Part shown: positions 32,481 to 44,699 of the stretch, piece after piece
Layout: every line of letters begins with the position of its first letter
How positions within the stretch are numbered: the stretch's first letter is position 1
NCBI GenBank assembly: GCA_963678675.1
Contig: OY783192.1
Coordinates: 33,511,250-33,575,249 of the forward strand
Direction of reading: 5' to 3'
Source: Xiphydria camelus
Taxonomy: Eukaryota; Arthropoda; Insecta; Hymenoptera; Xiphydriidae
Length of the DNA: 64,000 nucleotides
Program-made: the position numbers and the translations under genes
The notes under the pieces: model-generated
Seen by the model: only the letters and a program-made list of their open reading frames with translations
Told to the model about the DNA's origin: nothing
Databases searched by the model: none

Positions 32481-33273
32481 ATCCACTTCCAAAGCAGCCG
32501 TTCATCTTTGACTTGAAACCCCCATAAATCCGTCATCTCAAATCACACTCGCGATCGATCGGGAACTACAAAAGACAGATATGCTCCCGGGGATTCTTAC
32601 CCCGATTCGTAAAATCTTGCGCAATCAATAACCACGGTTTCCCGCCATCGATACCTATGGAAGCCGCCGAATTTCGTGGGCGCAAAGTGTATCCATACGT
32701 GATACGCGTAACGTGTCGTCGTTGAGACCCCACCCACGTACCTCGTTCCCCGTCGGTGAACGCGTTGTGTGGTGTGTAAAAGCGGGATTGTGTGGGTGAA
32801 TGCATCCTATGCGGCGGATGCATCTGCAAGTGGTCAGTTGCTCGCAACCGACTGACCGCTCGGTGCATGCATCGGATTCCCTCGTTCGCGCGATGTCGCT
32901 CCCGAGATGCAACGCTGATCGTTGCTACTTTCCGTGAGGTTTACTTTCTACACTTATACCGATACGAGCGTGACGTCGGCCTCGATGCACGTTTCCGTCG
33001 CTCCTCGGTGCAACGGTTTGGACGTGTAACGGCAGAAATAAAGGCGCCGTCGATCAGTCGCGGTAGATTTTTATCGATCTTTCGAAGGGGGAAGATGTCA
33101 TTTGTGGGAAAGTAAATGGAAATTACTCCCTCTGCTGCTGTGGGTTTTCATGATTTGGAATTCAGTGCGACGCGGATACAATAAAAGTTAAGAAATGGAT
33201 GAGAAAATTTGTAATCGCGAGTGATCCATTGTTCGTGACAAAGATAGATACTCGGGTGAAGAATGCGAATGTA
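32481..33273. other. Non-coding stretch, no gene recognised
   Basis: Moderately GC-rich (32560-33100). Open frames on both strands without recognisable content. Confidence 0.4.
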
Positions 33274-33515
33274 CACTGTAAAAAAATTGTATTTTTATTA
33301 TAATATACTTTTGTATAACATTTTTTTCTAATACGTGATTATGAAAACTTATATTACTTCGTAATCAGGAAAATTAATATATTTCATTACGAAATTTTTC
33401 TTATAAATTTCATAACGGAGTAATATATTAATTTTCATAATGACTTAATAATCACATATTGGATAAAAGCTTTACATACGATTATATTAAACTTAATAGA
33501 AATTCTTTTACAGTG
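33274..33515. mobile_element. Family K MITE, complete copy
   Basis: TA, then CACTGTAAAAAAATTGTATT; right end GAAATTCTTTTACAGTG, then TA. The arms are complementary: ACGTGATTATGAAAACTTAT with GACTTAATAATCACATATTG, and GTAATCAGGAAAATTAATAT with AATATATTAATTTTCATAAT. Confidence 0.85.
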
Positions 33516-35044
33516 TATTTGATGCGAGTGACTCAAAGTTGATGCGTGTAAAAAATGAAATATTGAATTCCTGCAATTTCAACTTTTTTCCCTTGTTTCG
33601 TTCCTTTCAATCGTAGAAAAATATTTAAAAGAAAAAAGAAAGGGATGAGTAAAAATGCTATAAAAATTAAGAGAAACAAATTAAAGACTTGGTGTGAAGT
33701 AATTATTGCTGACGGAATATTCGAATATGACTGACAATTGCATCGGATGCAATTTACTTCCCGAGCAGTCTCTTATCGACTTACACACTGATTGAATTTT
33801 AACTTTTCTCCGATATTCATGTTACATCTACTCATGATAATGATAGAACACTTTGCCATATATTTATTTTAACATTTCTAAAAAAATTTAATAATAAAGT
33901 GTGTGAACTTCATATAAGCATACCACATAAATTTCCGAAATTTTGACTGGAGATGCACCTCATTTAACAAGAGTCAAGAAAGTGCGGTGTTGGTCGTCGA
34001 AAGTAAAAATCCCAATAACTCGAAATTTCTCTAACGCACTGCGTTAAAAAAATTGCCCGCAATTACCATATACCTAAATTTCATTTAAAATTGCCTGATT
34101 AGAAATCTAGACAACATTCGTCCGTCGTTCGCAATCCAACCGAGATTCGAGCTATCTCCGTACTCCTAATAACTTTACGGTTAATCGTGACGACGTTAAC
34201 GCTAATTACTCGACCGCGCGCAATGCCGCACGTTAAAAATCGCGTGCCGCCGGCTTCTCGTGCCAAAATCGCGCGGCCGAAACGCAACGCGAAATTATAT
34301 CGCCGCCGAAGAATTATTGCCGCGCGTCCACGACTACACGGCGAATATACGCGCGTGGCTGTCCCGTATTTAATAAACGCGGCCCGCGTAATTCCACCCT
34401 ACGCCATATTTTAACATCGTTTCGAGTTACATTATGTTTCAGCAAAATGGTCGGTGCACACGTGACAAGGCGACGGGCTGGTTTATCTCGAATACACAAT
34501 CCCACCCCCCCGGCGTCCCCCGCCAACCAACGCCCATCGCCACCCCCTTTGGCTTTCGCAACGTCTATAGAGGGGATGTATAGTACGTCATCCCCGGGAC
34601 TCGAGAGAGAGAGAGAGAAAGAGTGAGAGAGAAGGAGACGGAGAGGGAAAGAAAGCTAACGACGTTGTGTGAGTTCGCGTTTTCGCGACGCGACGCAACG
34701 GAGCGTCTCGCGTCGAATTTTTAAAAAACGCTCCATTCGTTCCCTCTTCCGACCTTCTTTACAAAATATTCCACTTGTTTTCGTCGTCGAAGCAACTCTT
34801 CTTATAAGAAATTGTTTGCTACACATTTTCTCACACGCCATTCGAACCGTTCCCTTTCGAAGCGTTACAATTCGCAAGGTAAATGTAATCCCTTCCAATT
34901 ACAGCAAAACCTGGAGTAAGATGTTTGTAATTAAAAATAAAGATGCGAAATTTAGCAAATTGAGAAAAGTCGTGACACAGGCAAAAAATTGTGATATTTA
35001 TTTACTGCTATAATATACTTTACACTTACGTATCGAATTCTATA
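33516..35044. other. Non-coding stretch with a GA run
   Basis: AT-rich to 34080, GC-rich at 34090-34560, GA-rich at 34601-34655. Frames at 34187-34414 and 34656-35013 have no recognised features. Confidence 0.4.
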
Positions 35045-35339
35045 CACTGAGAAAAAGAATTGTTAGTAGGTATCCAACAAATATGTCTCGAACCAAGAAT
35101 ATATGATCTTACAAATTTTTAAAAATACAGTTTCTTGGTCGAAGAATATGTGTTCTTGATTCAAGAATACATTCGTCGGAACAAGGAATCCTTTCTGCGT
35201 TAAAAAAAAACAATTACTCAAGCCTGACAAATATTTTCTCGCCCGAAGAAAACCATAGTTGTATCCTGGAATTATATCTACTGTGTTTTTTTGATCGGGA
35301 AAAGAAACATTTCGGCACCAGCAATTATTTCTCTCAGTG
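35045..35339. mobile_element. MITE with CACTGAGAAAAAGAATTG end
   Basis: TA on both flanks (35043-35044, 35340-35341). The right end is AATTATTTCTCTCAGTG. The interior repeats AAGAATATNT words (CGAACCAAGAATATATG, GTCGAAGAATATGTGTTC, TTCAAGAATACATTCG). Confidence 0.75.
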
Positions 35340-36142
35340 TATAAAAAAAATTACAATCCAAACTGTCTCTCCTACACCCTACTGCAATTATCCACCGATA
35401 ATTAACTTTCCTCCAACGACTGAAATCCGGAAACATTCGATCCCAATATAAACCCAATACACATCCGTCTATTCCTACGCCAACGAAAGTAGCCATAGCT
35501 ACGCGCGCACAACGATTCTCTCGCGGAGAAGTCGGAATTCAATTAATCACACTCCGACGACCGAGCGACATATTTATTCCCGGGCCCTCGAGCCCCTCGG
35601 AGAGGAGCGCGTCGGTCACGCCGCGTCGCGATCGACGCGAGCGAAGTCGAAGAGTGGAATTAAGTCGACGACGGCTCGGAATATCCTCGAGTATCGTGTC
35701 TCCGGTACCGAGAGAGAGAGAGAGAGTACCCACTTGATAATTTGTCGTTGGGCCCGGCTCCTTCGACGACGGCCGCGGAGAGGAGCGGCAGGGTCAGAGG
35801 GGACGCGGCGGAACGAGACGAACGAGGCAAAGTTTGCGTTGTTACGGAATCGAGTGTCGCATTTGCCGACTGCCGACAATTTGAAAGTTTTAATTTGAGT
35901 TTGAGGATTCATTAGGAACATTATGCTCCGCCCGGCCGTTCCGCAACAAACTTCCACGGGCAGCCACGCGAACCACCCCTTCGACCCCGCGAACCCTGCC
36001 CACCCCGAAGGCGATAGACGCGGGGTACCTCCTCGGCCGTGCCATACGATTGCAATCCGCGCGCGATTGACGAGACATTCTCTGACGTCCCTTCGAGAAC
36101 GTCGAATTGAATTATCGCGATGATATTCGGAGCGTATAGATA
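35340..36142. other. Non-coding stretch, GC-rich, no gene recognised
   Basis: Contains a GA run at 35709-35727. The - strand frame 35616-36149 is long but overlaps other open frames and has no domain that I recognise. Confidence 0.4.
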
Positions 36143-36389
36143 CTGACAAAAATAACTTGGTTAGGATGAAAAAAAAAAAAAAACATCTAGTTAAACGAGA
36201 ATAATTATTCTAACCAAAATATCAGCAAGAGAGAGATGAACCAAATATTTAGCTATTCTAACCGCATATCTAGTTATTCTAATCAGAAAATGGTCAGTCA
36301 AACCAAACAGACGGAAGATCCATATATCACCAAATGGTTTGGTCCCCAGAACTTTTTTTAAATTGACTAGGTTATTTTTTTTTCGGTAC
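36143..36389. mobile_element. Family A MITE, copy 5
   Basis: Left ACTGACAAAAATAACTTGG followed by an expanded A run (36170-36183); right TTATTTTTTTTTCGGT. The interior has AGCTATTCTAACCGCATATC and CATATATCACCAAATGG. The most eroded complete copy. Confidence 0.75.
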
Positions 36390-36640
36390 AATATTTAATG
36401 TAGGGATGAAGGCAATGAAAAACGAGCCACTCGAGCTGGCCGTTGACTGTCAAGGCGTACCTCGATAAACGGGGGTCAACTCGAGTGGCTCGCGCTAAAC
36501 CTCGCTTTTTACTCGGGAAGATTCCGTATGAACGTTTTATTGCAAGTACGGTAATATGGCCAACCCGACTTGGCCCCTCTCTGTTACGATTGATGATGGC
36601 AATGAGGGGCCAACTCCAATTTACCGTATTACACGTATTT
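36390..36640. repeat. Two small hairpins
   Basis: GAGCCACTCGAG (36424) pairs with CTCGAGTGGCTC (36480). TACGGTAA..ACTTGGCCCCTC (36547-36577) pairs with GAGGGGCCAACT..TTACCGTA (36604-36633). The second pair has the TIR-plus-short-core form of a mini-MITE. Confidence 0.6.
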
Positions 36641-36787
36641 ACCTTTTTCGTTTTCATTCGTTACAAAACTTCATTTTCTGCAGTCAAGCAGCTACAAAGA
36701 AATGACTGTATTTGGAAAAGGGTTGACTGACTTTTTTTATCGATCATTCGAAAAATTTGAACATAATTATCAACCCCGTATTTTTAA

Positions 36788-37011
36788 CCTCTTCAGGGAC
36801 GATTTTTTTGTGGCGAGAAAAAGATGATTTAGGTAATGTTTGTTTTCTTTTGCGATTTATTTATTCCATATTAATGGGAATTTTTGCTTCTCTGATTGGG
36901 GGATTCTGTAGTGAGCAAGTTGTTGTCGGGTTTTTGTTCTATTTATTATTGACGGTGGCTATAATTGTGGAAAACTAAACGTCCACATATGTGGCCAAGG
37001 GCGTGAAGAGG
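36788..37011. mobile_element. piggyBac-like MITE (TTAA target)
   Basis: TTAA at 36784-36787 and at 37012-37015. TIR CCTCTTCA at the left, TGAAGAGG at the right, followed inward by GGGACG and GGGCG-type sequence. A subterminal GTCCACATATGTGGCC lies near the right. The reading frame through it (hydrophobic, ~66 codons) is unlikely to be real. No transposase. Confidence 0.7.
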
Positions 37012-37015
37012 TTAA

Positions 37016-38010
37016 ACTGTTCATTGTCGGTCTCATTTAAGCCGAAAAACCGTATTTTGAAATAAAGCAGCATACGTCATCGCTCAGTAAGTCGATCTCT
37101 CTCGCATTCGTTGCTCGGCAATAAGTGCTTCTCTCGTGACTCTTTGACGACGTCGTAACTCAGCAGAGAGAAACGCGCTTATAACGCAGCGAATATTTAT
37201 TTTTTCGAAAATTTTCTTTTTTCGCGTGATATCGAATATGTATACAGACTACAAATCTCGAATTTAAAAATATGAATACTTTTCATGTGCAAATGCCATA
37301 TCACGTCACATCTTCCAATTCTGCTGTGAATTGTCGCAATCAAAGAAGGTAACTCGCGATCGCGGCGAAAGCCGATGACTTCGCAACGAGGTCCCGCGCG
37401 CCCGTTATCTCCGCTTTCCTCTTTTCGGGCGGATCTCGCGCCCGCTCGCGCCAAGATCGCGGTAGAATCGATATGAGGAGCAGCTCGCGAAGGGTGGTAG
37501 GCCGAGGGAAAGGGGCGCGCGAGGATGGGTGGTTTTTGAGGGAGATGTTTCGTACGCGGAGAGAGGCAGCAGGTTTTCCCCACCCAAAAGAGTCCCCCCA
37601 GGATTATCCCCATCCCTCGGCCTGCCTGCCCGCCGCGCTTTCGCCCCCACGGGCCACCCCCATGACCCGCGGATTCGAGTAAGCCCCCCGCCGTGACGTA
37701 AATGCCAGCTATAGGGGATGCGAGGACGTGGCGTGGGCAGTGACGCGTGTGCACGCAGGAAAACTCTTCTTATTTATATGCTCGCTGCCATCGCGAATCG
37801 ATATTTCTCGTGGATTCCCTCGCCTCCGTTGCCAGAATGCGGGGGGGAGTGGGCAGGCGAAGAGACGGGAGAAGAGCGGGAAAAAATGTCTTATAGCGTT
37901 GTGAGACATAAAATGACGAGTGCGAGAGATAATAAGAATATGGATGCGTCGTGAATTCGGAGTCGAAATTCATTTTTCATTTTCCCTTCCGTTTCGCGAA
38001 TGATTGGCTA
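37016..38010. other. Non-coding stretch, no gene recognised
   Basis: GC-rich at 37330-37870. The - frame 37197-37754 is open but without recognisable domains. Confidence 0.4.
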
Positions 38011-38283
38011 CACTGAGAAAAATAATTTGGTGAAAATAACAAAACGCATCTAGTTAAACGCGTTTAGCTATTCTGACCAAAATGCTGGTCGGTTGAAACA
38101 AATATTTATACCTAATAGTTATTCTAACCAAATGTTTAATTATTCCAATTAAACGTTTAGTTATTCTGACAAAAAATTGATCAGTCAAACCAAAGAGAGA
38201 TGAAGGATTCATATTTCACCAAACGAGATTTGATTATCATCTCCAGGATTCTGGTTACATTGACCAAGTTATTTTTCTCAGTG
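38011..38283. mobile_element. Family A MITE, copy 6 (reference copy)
   Basis: TA (38009-38010), then CACTGAGAAAAATAATTTGG; right end AAGTTATTTTTCTCAGTG, then TA (38284-38285). Contains ACAAAACGCATCTAGTTAAA, several TTAGTTATTCTAACCAAA-type units and GATTCATATTTCACCAAACG. Perfect 15-base TIR and intact TA duplication. Confidence 0.92.
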
Positions 38284-38408
38284 TAAGTATGTACGAACGA
38301 TCGGATTCTCGTTGAATAGTTTTCTGGAGTGGCTGCGGGAAGAACTCTGACGCGAAGATTCTGACGAAGGTAAGTATAAACGGAGTGGCGCTCTTAAGAA
38401 TCTTTATG

Positions 38409-38641
38409 CGCTAAAAAAAAATGATTAGTATTATGTTAACGAAACGTTTGATTGATATGTGGATAACAAAATATTTTTATTGCGATAATAAATGTTTAGC
38501 CGCGACAAAAAAGTGTTAGTCGAGGCAAAGCATAGTTTCAAAATGTTTGGTTTTGTCAACCGAACATTTATTATCGTGAAAAAAAAATGTTTCATTATTC
38601 ACACATCAACCAAACGTTTAGTTACCATTTTTCTCAGAGTG
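38409..38641. mobile_element. MITE-like palindrome with TTTTTCTCAGAGTG end
   Basis: CGATAATAAATGTTTAG pairs with CGAACATTTATTATCG, and the outer TTAACGAAACGTTTGATTG with CAACCAAACGTTTAGTTA. Right end CCATTTTTCTCAGAGTG. A different interior with a related terminus. The GTTTCGTTA words also occur at 42510-42665. Confidence 0.65.
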
Positions 38642-38697
38642 TTAGGCACTCGGTGAAATCCTCTCGGTGAGATTTCGGTACTTGGTGCAGATTAACA

Positions 38698-38880
38698 TGA
38701 TTTCTATATAAACCGTATATATATATATATATATACGGACTGTATATGAATTATACAAAAAATTTTTAAATTCAAATAATCTATATATATAGACTATGTA
38801 TAGTTTATATAGAAATCATATAAAATCCATATAGAACCGATCCAATTATGGACTATACACAAACTATATAGAACTTTTCC
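38698..38880. repeat. AT-rich inverted repeat with TA microsatellite
   Basis: CATGATTTCTATATAAACCG (38698) pairs with AGTTTATATAGAAATCATA (38803). A TA run lies at 38718-38738, and further TATATAG words continue to 38870. Confidence 0.6.
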
Positions 38881-41358
38881 GCCTGAGAAATAACTGACCA
38901 ATCAAAAAAACAACAAAAACTCCACAAATACATCACCAGTCATAATTACAATACTCCTCTCCCATCTTCAACCTCTTACTCCTCGCCTACCTCCGAGTTC
39001 ACCGAGGTTGCCTTCCACACTCTCGCGCTCGGCCAGCCTCGCCGTGCCTCGACGAGAGTGTAGAGAGAGAGAGAGAGAGAGTGCCGGCATTTTAAACGCG
39101 CAAACCGGACCACATCGGGCGAGCCACCCCCCGCCGTAGCAACGACCCTCCGCCGTGCCGCAGGTAATACAGGCAGAATCCGCGGGATTTACAGATTTAG
39201 ATAAATCGAAAGATTCGAGAGCCTGTGCGCGTCACGCGAAGCGTGTTACGGCGCGGAGGAGAGAAAGAAAAGAAACTCCCGCGCACGGGATGAGGGGTTG
39301 GGAGAGAAAGACGAAGACGCGCGGAGGCGGCGGGAGGAAGATGCGAGAGCGAGGGTGGGCTTCGGCCGCCGAAGTCGATGCCAAAGCCGAGGCGGAGGCA
39401 GCGAGGCGATACGAATGTGGGGTAGAGACCGTGGGGCTCGAGAAGGGGGGAGGGGGGGAGGGGGTTCGTATCAGCATAATGTAGGTACTCCGCGCCTTTT
39501 CCGAATGCAGTATAGGTAGCGGGTGATGGGGGAGGCGCTGAGCGGCTGGGAATTGGGGGTGGAAAGAGGGGGGGCGGGGGTTGGGGGTGAGATTGAAATG
39601 GAACTACGAGAAGAAGCGGGCGCGCGGCCCCGCGGGTGCCTAGAGAAAGATTAAAAAGCGACCAAATAGAATTGGAAAAAAGTTTGCGCATCGGTCTCAC
39701 CGTCGGCGGCTCCGCGAGAGCTCTACGCGCGCTGAATCGGTACCGAGAAGCGCGTCGAACTTTATTTTCTTATTCGTATAGGGTGATACACACGGGCACT
39801 CCGAATGAGGAGCGCGGAGAGTAGCAACGGCGCTCCTTGGAAAGCGACCCCGGGGCTTGTTCGGGAGATGAGAAGTTCGTCTGCTGATTATACGAGGCTG
39901 CTATACCTGTTACACATTCTGTAGAATTCTGTTTTCCGCAAGTTCGTAATGTGATAGAGGCGAGAGGTGTATATGTATCGAGTCGAGAAGCAGAGGAGGG
40001 ACGAACCGAGGGACGAAGGGGATGCAATGACTCGATGAAGGGAGGAAGAGGAAAGCGCCTCGAAATTCGGCAATGACAATGAAAATGTGAAGAGCTTGTG
40101 CGCGACGGAGAGCAAAGCAAAGAAGGAGAAGAAGAGTCAAAGAGCGCAGCGAAAATCTGCCTCGAATCAAGGAGAATTAGTGTCACGCATTTTTTATATC
40201 GCCATGGAGAATTATCTCATCCTAATCACCTAGATAGACTTATTGTGTGGTCATCGCAACGTTCGTACAAGCTGGAATAATTGAATACCCTGAACTTTAC
40301 GTTTGTTTTGCTGCGTAAATTTGAAAAATAGCTATTTTTTAAAGTCAATTGTTAAATTTATATTACAATGCGTTTCAAATTAATCGTTGTATTTTTGGCA
40401 ACAATATAAGAAAAATTGTGCTCATATCGCGAATACACATTTAGCATTAGATTCGTGTAATTTTAAAATCATTTAGCGTCACAAATATACATACTTGCTT
40501 AATGACTCATAAAGCAAATGACTTCGATGCATCAGCTAATACTACCTAAACTTCCCGTACAATTTGCGCGCATTTATTCAGGCAATTCAGTCAATGAAAA
40601 ATAGATTTTCATAGATCTCTCAAGGAACGTTCCATTGGCCCGCAGTCTCAAGGCATCGTCCGAGAGGCGAACCGCTCGGAGAGTGGTGCGAAATGGAATT
40701 AATTATGAGAGGACGTCTCAACAGGTGGGTGTAGGCGTCTTTAACTTGACTCTTTCTCTCTCTCTCTCTCTTTCTCTTTCGCTCGACTCACCCCCTCCCT
40801 CCCGGACCATCCTCAAGTAATTTACTAAGAAAATAAATAGAGGGCGAACGCGGCAGCGAGCCCATGAAAAATGGAAGGTTAAATGAGCGCCTCGCGGCAC
40901 GCGGCTTTACGGCTAATTGAAGCGATCTCCTCTCCGCGCGAGTCGGTCGTTTCGACGTTTGCGATTCCCCCGCTTGAAATATTTCGCCCAACCCACTTCG
41001 ATCCTTCGAACTACACTCCTCTTCGGAAAATGTTTATGCCGATGTATGAAAAACGAGAGCGGCGCAATTAGCCGTAGCGTGCGACCAGATAAGAGCCGGT
41101 ATCGCGTTCTTTAATTGGAACGAGATCAACGGGTGATCGGGAGGTAGATTATTTAATTCACTGGAAGGGAGATAAGTTGATTGTGTAATTAACTTTCATC
41201 CGCAAACCGATTTCTCCTCCCGCGGAAAGTATCCAATTAAAGTATTCCATCGAGTTATACAGGCTGAGTTTTTTGAGATCCGAAGCCCCGTTTATTTCCG
41301 GCGATTGACATTTTTCAAAATTAAAGTGATCTTCATATCTGACAAATAACACGTGCTA
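38881..41358. other. Non-coding stretch with simple repeats
   Basis: GA run at 39062-39081, G-rich low-complexity at 39435-39470 and 39566-39590, CT run at 40749-40774. Open frames in 39155-40280 are on both strands and reflect purine/pyrimidine bias. 40290-40600 is AT-rich and resembles 56030-56270 (ATTTATATTACAATGCGTTT, then GTTGTATTTTTGGCAACAAT in one; a diverged version in the other), so an old dispersed repeat is present. Confidence 0.45.
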
Positions 41359-41578
41359 CACTGCGAAAAATAATTTGGCCGATCAAACCAAAATCCTGGA
41401 GACGATGATCAAACCGTCTGGTGAAATATGGATCCTCTCTATCTGTTTGGTTAGACTGACTTCTCTTTGAATAGAATAACTAAATGTTTGGTTCAACTTA
41501 CCAGTATTTTGGTTAGAATAACTAAACGTGTTTAACTAGATGCATTTTATCATTTTAACCTAATTATTTTTCTCAATG
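41359..41578. mobile_element. Family A MITE, copy 7 (inverted)
   Basis: TA, then CACTGCGAAAAATAATTTGG; right TTATTTTTCTCAATG. Internal order inverted relative to 38011, ending with TTTAACTAGATGCATTTTAT. Confidence 0.85.
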
Positions 41579-42279
41579 CATCAATCCCCTTGTATGTGTT
41601 ATATATCTCCCTACATACCGAACAACTTTTAATCAAAAGATTTTTTTTATAAAGTGACGCTGTATAAAATTCGAAAGTTATTCTTGGAATATTCCAGTCT
41701 AACGAATAAATCAATCCTTTGCGCGTTAGATAGAGAAAGTCTTTGATTATTTTTGACTCCCTGTATAAAGTATTATGCGCCCACTTGAAATCCTTCCCGA
41801 TCATTTCGACTGCTATATTCATGTCAATGATGGTAATAACGTTTTGTAAGGGTCGCATCGATCGAACCTACGGCGTGACGGGGGGTCGGTCTGGAAACTT
41901 TCGACCTTCGACCTCTTCGCGCCGATTGATTAATTGACTTTTAAAGTTTATTTGTATTCGTCGCTCATTGTGTCGCGCGCCCCGGTATGTACGGGTGCAG
42001 CGCTCCCGCTCGGGTAGATGGCCTCTCGCTGCTGCCTTTTGTCGGTCCGCTGCATAATGCACTCGATCGAGATTTATTGGCTTCCGAAACACGTGCAACG
42101 CGAGCGTTGCTCATAAGCAGCTCCTATCGATGTCTCTCGACTTTTCTACGACTCGATGATCATTCCAACGAATTAGAATTATTACTTAAATCGATCGATT
42201 TATCACTCTGATTGATATTTATATCCGTGCCAATTCCATTAACCGTACGACTCATTGATAAAATCTCTAAAAATCGAGA
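41579..42279. other. Non-coding stretch, no gene recognised
   Basis: Mixed composition. Overlapping open frames on both strands at 41550-42211. Nothing that I can name. Confidence 0.4.
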
Positions 42280-42504
42280 TAGCATCACAGCATGTTACAA
42301 AGTTTGTGGTAAATTTCGGGACGAGGCCAATTTATTGTTACGATATAGCTACAATTTTAGTAAAAATCAGAGTAAAACTCGTAGAAGTTACAAAAGCTCC
42401 CGTAATGTTTACTAAAATTCTAGCTATCGTAACAATGAACTGGACTTGTCCCAAAATTTACCATAGACTTTGTTAATGCTACGATTAATTTTTCTCCCTC
42501 TGTA
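42280..42504. mobile_element. Family B MITE, copy 4 (degenerate ends)
   Basis: AAGTTTGTGGTAAATTTCGG, ACGAGGCCAATTTATTGTTA and the distal CATAGACTTTGTTAATGCTA are present, but the termini have decayed (right end ATTAATTTTTCTCCCTCTG). Confidence 0.65.
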
Positions 42505-42665
42505 CACTTACACTTGTTGTAACGAAAAATATGCAGTATATAAATTTTGTCACCGCAACAAAAATGTTTCGTTACATCAACACATGAATCCGTCGTCGCT
42601 GTGTTGACAAAACGTTTGTTTCGCTGACAAAATTTATGTTACGACGGCAAATTATTTTCCTAAGC
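42505..42665. repeat. Palindromic AT-rich segment
   Basis: GTTGTAACGAAAAATATGC and TAAATTTTGTCACCGCAACA are mirrored by CGCTGACAAAATTTATGTTA and ACGACGGCAAATTATTTTCC. A MITE-like hairpin abutting the degenerate B copy. Confidence 0.5.
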
Positions 42666-43784
42666 GCTCCAGCGCAACATTTCAGATCGAAAGAAAATTC
42701 TCCCGCCGATTTTCGCGATCATCACAGGTGCGCCAATCGATCGAAGCGTCATTGACGCGAGTACGCCAATTGGTCTCAGATTGGAATCGCACCAAATAAC
42801 GCCAAGTAGACGAAACGCGCGAGCGCGTCTCCCCGCGTGCAGCCGATGAACCTGCAGAGGGGTGGCCCGCCATTTGATACCCACTTTCGACCCCTCCAAG
42901 CCGACCTACCCCCGTGCACCCGTATAGGTGCGGGCAAACGCGCACACCGACGCGAGTGGAAACGTAAAATCGATCGATCAATTTATTTCCTTGCTCTTTC
43001 GCAGTCGCAATAACCCCCCGCGCGCCGTAGAACCCCGCACTCGATTAAGAATCATCTCCCAAGGACCACCCTGACATCGCGCGTCGCCCGACCCACCGCA
43101 GGCATCGCCGCGCGTCGTTTTCTTCCGGGGGAACCGTATACCGATGCATAATGACGCCTGCACGATACTTATGCACCACGCAGATTCATGCGGAGCGCGT
43201 GTAGGTATGCCTATAATATAGTATTATGTAAACGACAGGGTCGAAAGGGTGGAGAGAAAAGGAGGTCTCGATGAGAAAACTATTCCGTTCCCACGTTAGC
43301 CGGCATACAAGGTACGCGGGGTACACCTGCATCGTTGCACTCGCGCGCCCGGAGCGTGATGCAGTTGCATGCATACACGATGCGCCGCGCGGAAGAACAA
43401 AGAGTACGCGAGCTTGACACGCGAGATTAGCGTTCTCGCAAATTGGTGCGCATACGTGTACCTAAATACTGAGATAGATAGATAAACGCGATTTTAATTG
43501 TACAACGAAACGCGGGAGTGCAACGAGCACTCAGTACGCGTCGCGTAATGGAATTTCCGTGAGAATTTTCCTCGCCTTGAGATTTTTTTGGTTGCATCGT
43601 TATCGCGTCTTTCTGAGACCGATGCACTGTGAGAATTAATTTTGTAGATCGAACGGCAATGCTGATAATTTATTAATGTAAGAATACGTTTCTCTCGTTG
43701 CCTTGGCAATACTTATTTCTATTTTATGAGAACAAAGAGAAATAATATATTTCAAAAATACACGTAGGTAGGTACAGTCATTTC
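42666..43784. other. Non-coding stretch, GC-rich, no gene recognised
   Basis: Several overlapping - strand frames between 42660 and 43709, none with a domain I recognise. Confidence 0.4.
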
Positions 43785-43928
43785 AGCAATGCGTATTGCT
43801 CTTATCATATTTGGTATTGCTGTATTACCTATACTGCCTAATTAACCTGTCACTTAGTCTTAAGATACACTCGTAGCTATCAGAGCGATTCTGATTAGGT
43901 ACTGTGCGACTAAACATTTCTCTCAGTG
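43785..43928. mobile_element. Half element related to 14790-15008 (family H)
   Basis: AGCAATGCGTATTGCTCTTA, GTATTACCTATACTGCCTAA and GTACTGTGCGACTAAACATT, then TCTCTCAGTG and TA. This is the reverse complement of the second element at 14790. Confidence 0.65.
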
Positions 43929-43929
43929 T

Positions 43930-44663
43930 ACACAACTAGTCATTTCGAGTAAATCAGTTCGCATTAATTTACGGCTGATTAAGAAGTGGCCAAAACTCGA
44001 AAGTAAATTATTCAAAGTCCTCTGAAAAATAGACAGAGGTGAGAAAAAAATTGGAATAAAAATATTGCTTAATTGTTAAATCGATACTTTTTTTCTGTTA
44101 TTTAATCGTACCTCGTTTCGTTTCCCAAGCAAGAAGTATCATCTTTTTGTTATCTCGGCCAACTCCGACTTTACAAGATAACTCAGACTCGAACCCGTTT
44201 TTATAAAAACCTCTCTCTGCACTCGCAGCCTATCGCCGTCTCTCGAACTCTACCGATCTTTCCTCCTGCTACATCCCTCTATTCGCTATCAGCTATTATC
44301 CGCCGTATCGCTAGCCCAATCTCGATATACCGTTTACGTCCCGTCGAGTGACCACGCGCGGAAACGGGCTCGCCCCCCCCCCCCCCGCCTGGAGTTGAGC
44401 GAAAATCATTATTCTCGCAAATTAGCGCACGAGTGCGCCGTATATCAATCGTAATAGAATAAAGAGGCGCTATAACGAATTGTCGAATCGCGTGCAGGCC
44501 GCTCTTCCATGAAAATTTTCCTCGAGACGCCCATATCGGTACACGTTATCGCGCGACAGCGATCTCGATATCGCCCGATATATCTCATTTAGTAGAGAAG
44601 CACTCGGGGTAATTATATATCCTTACACCCCTCCCGCGGTGCTCCGCCCTCCGACCCTCTTCA

Positions 44664-44699
<36 letters not shown>

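Noticed and set aside
36757..36978. 73-codon hydrophobic frame resembling a membrane protein
   Set aside because: Begins outside and ends inside a TTAA-flanked MITE; the hydrophobicity follows from the T-rich interior.
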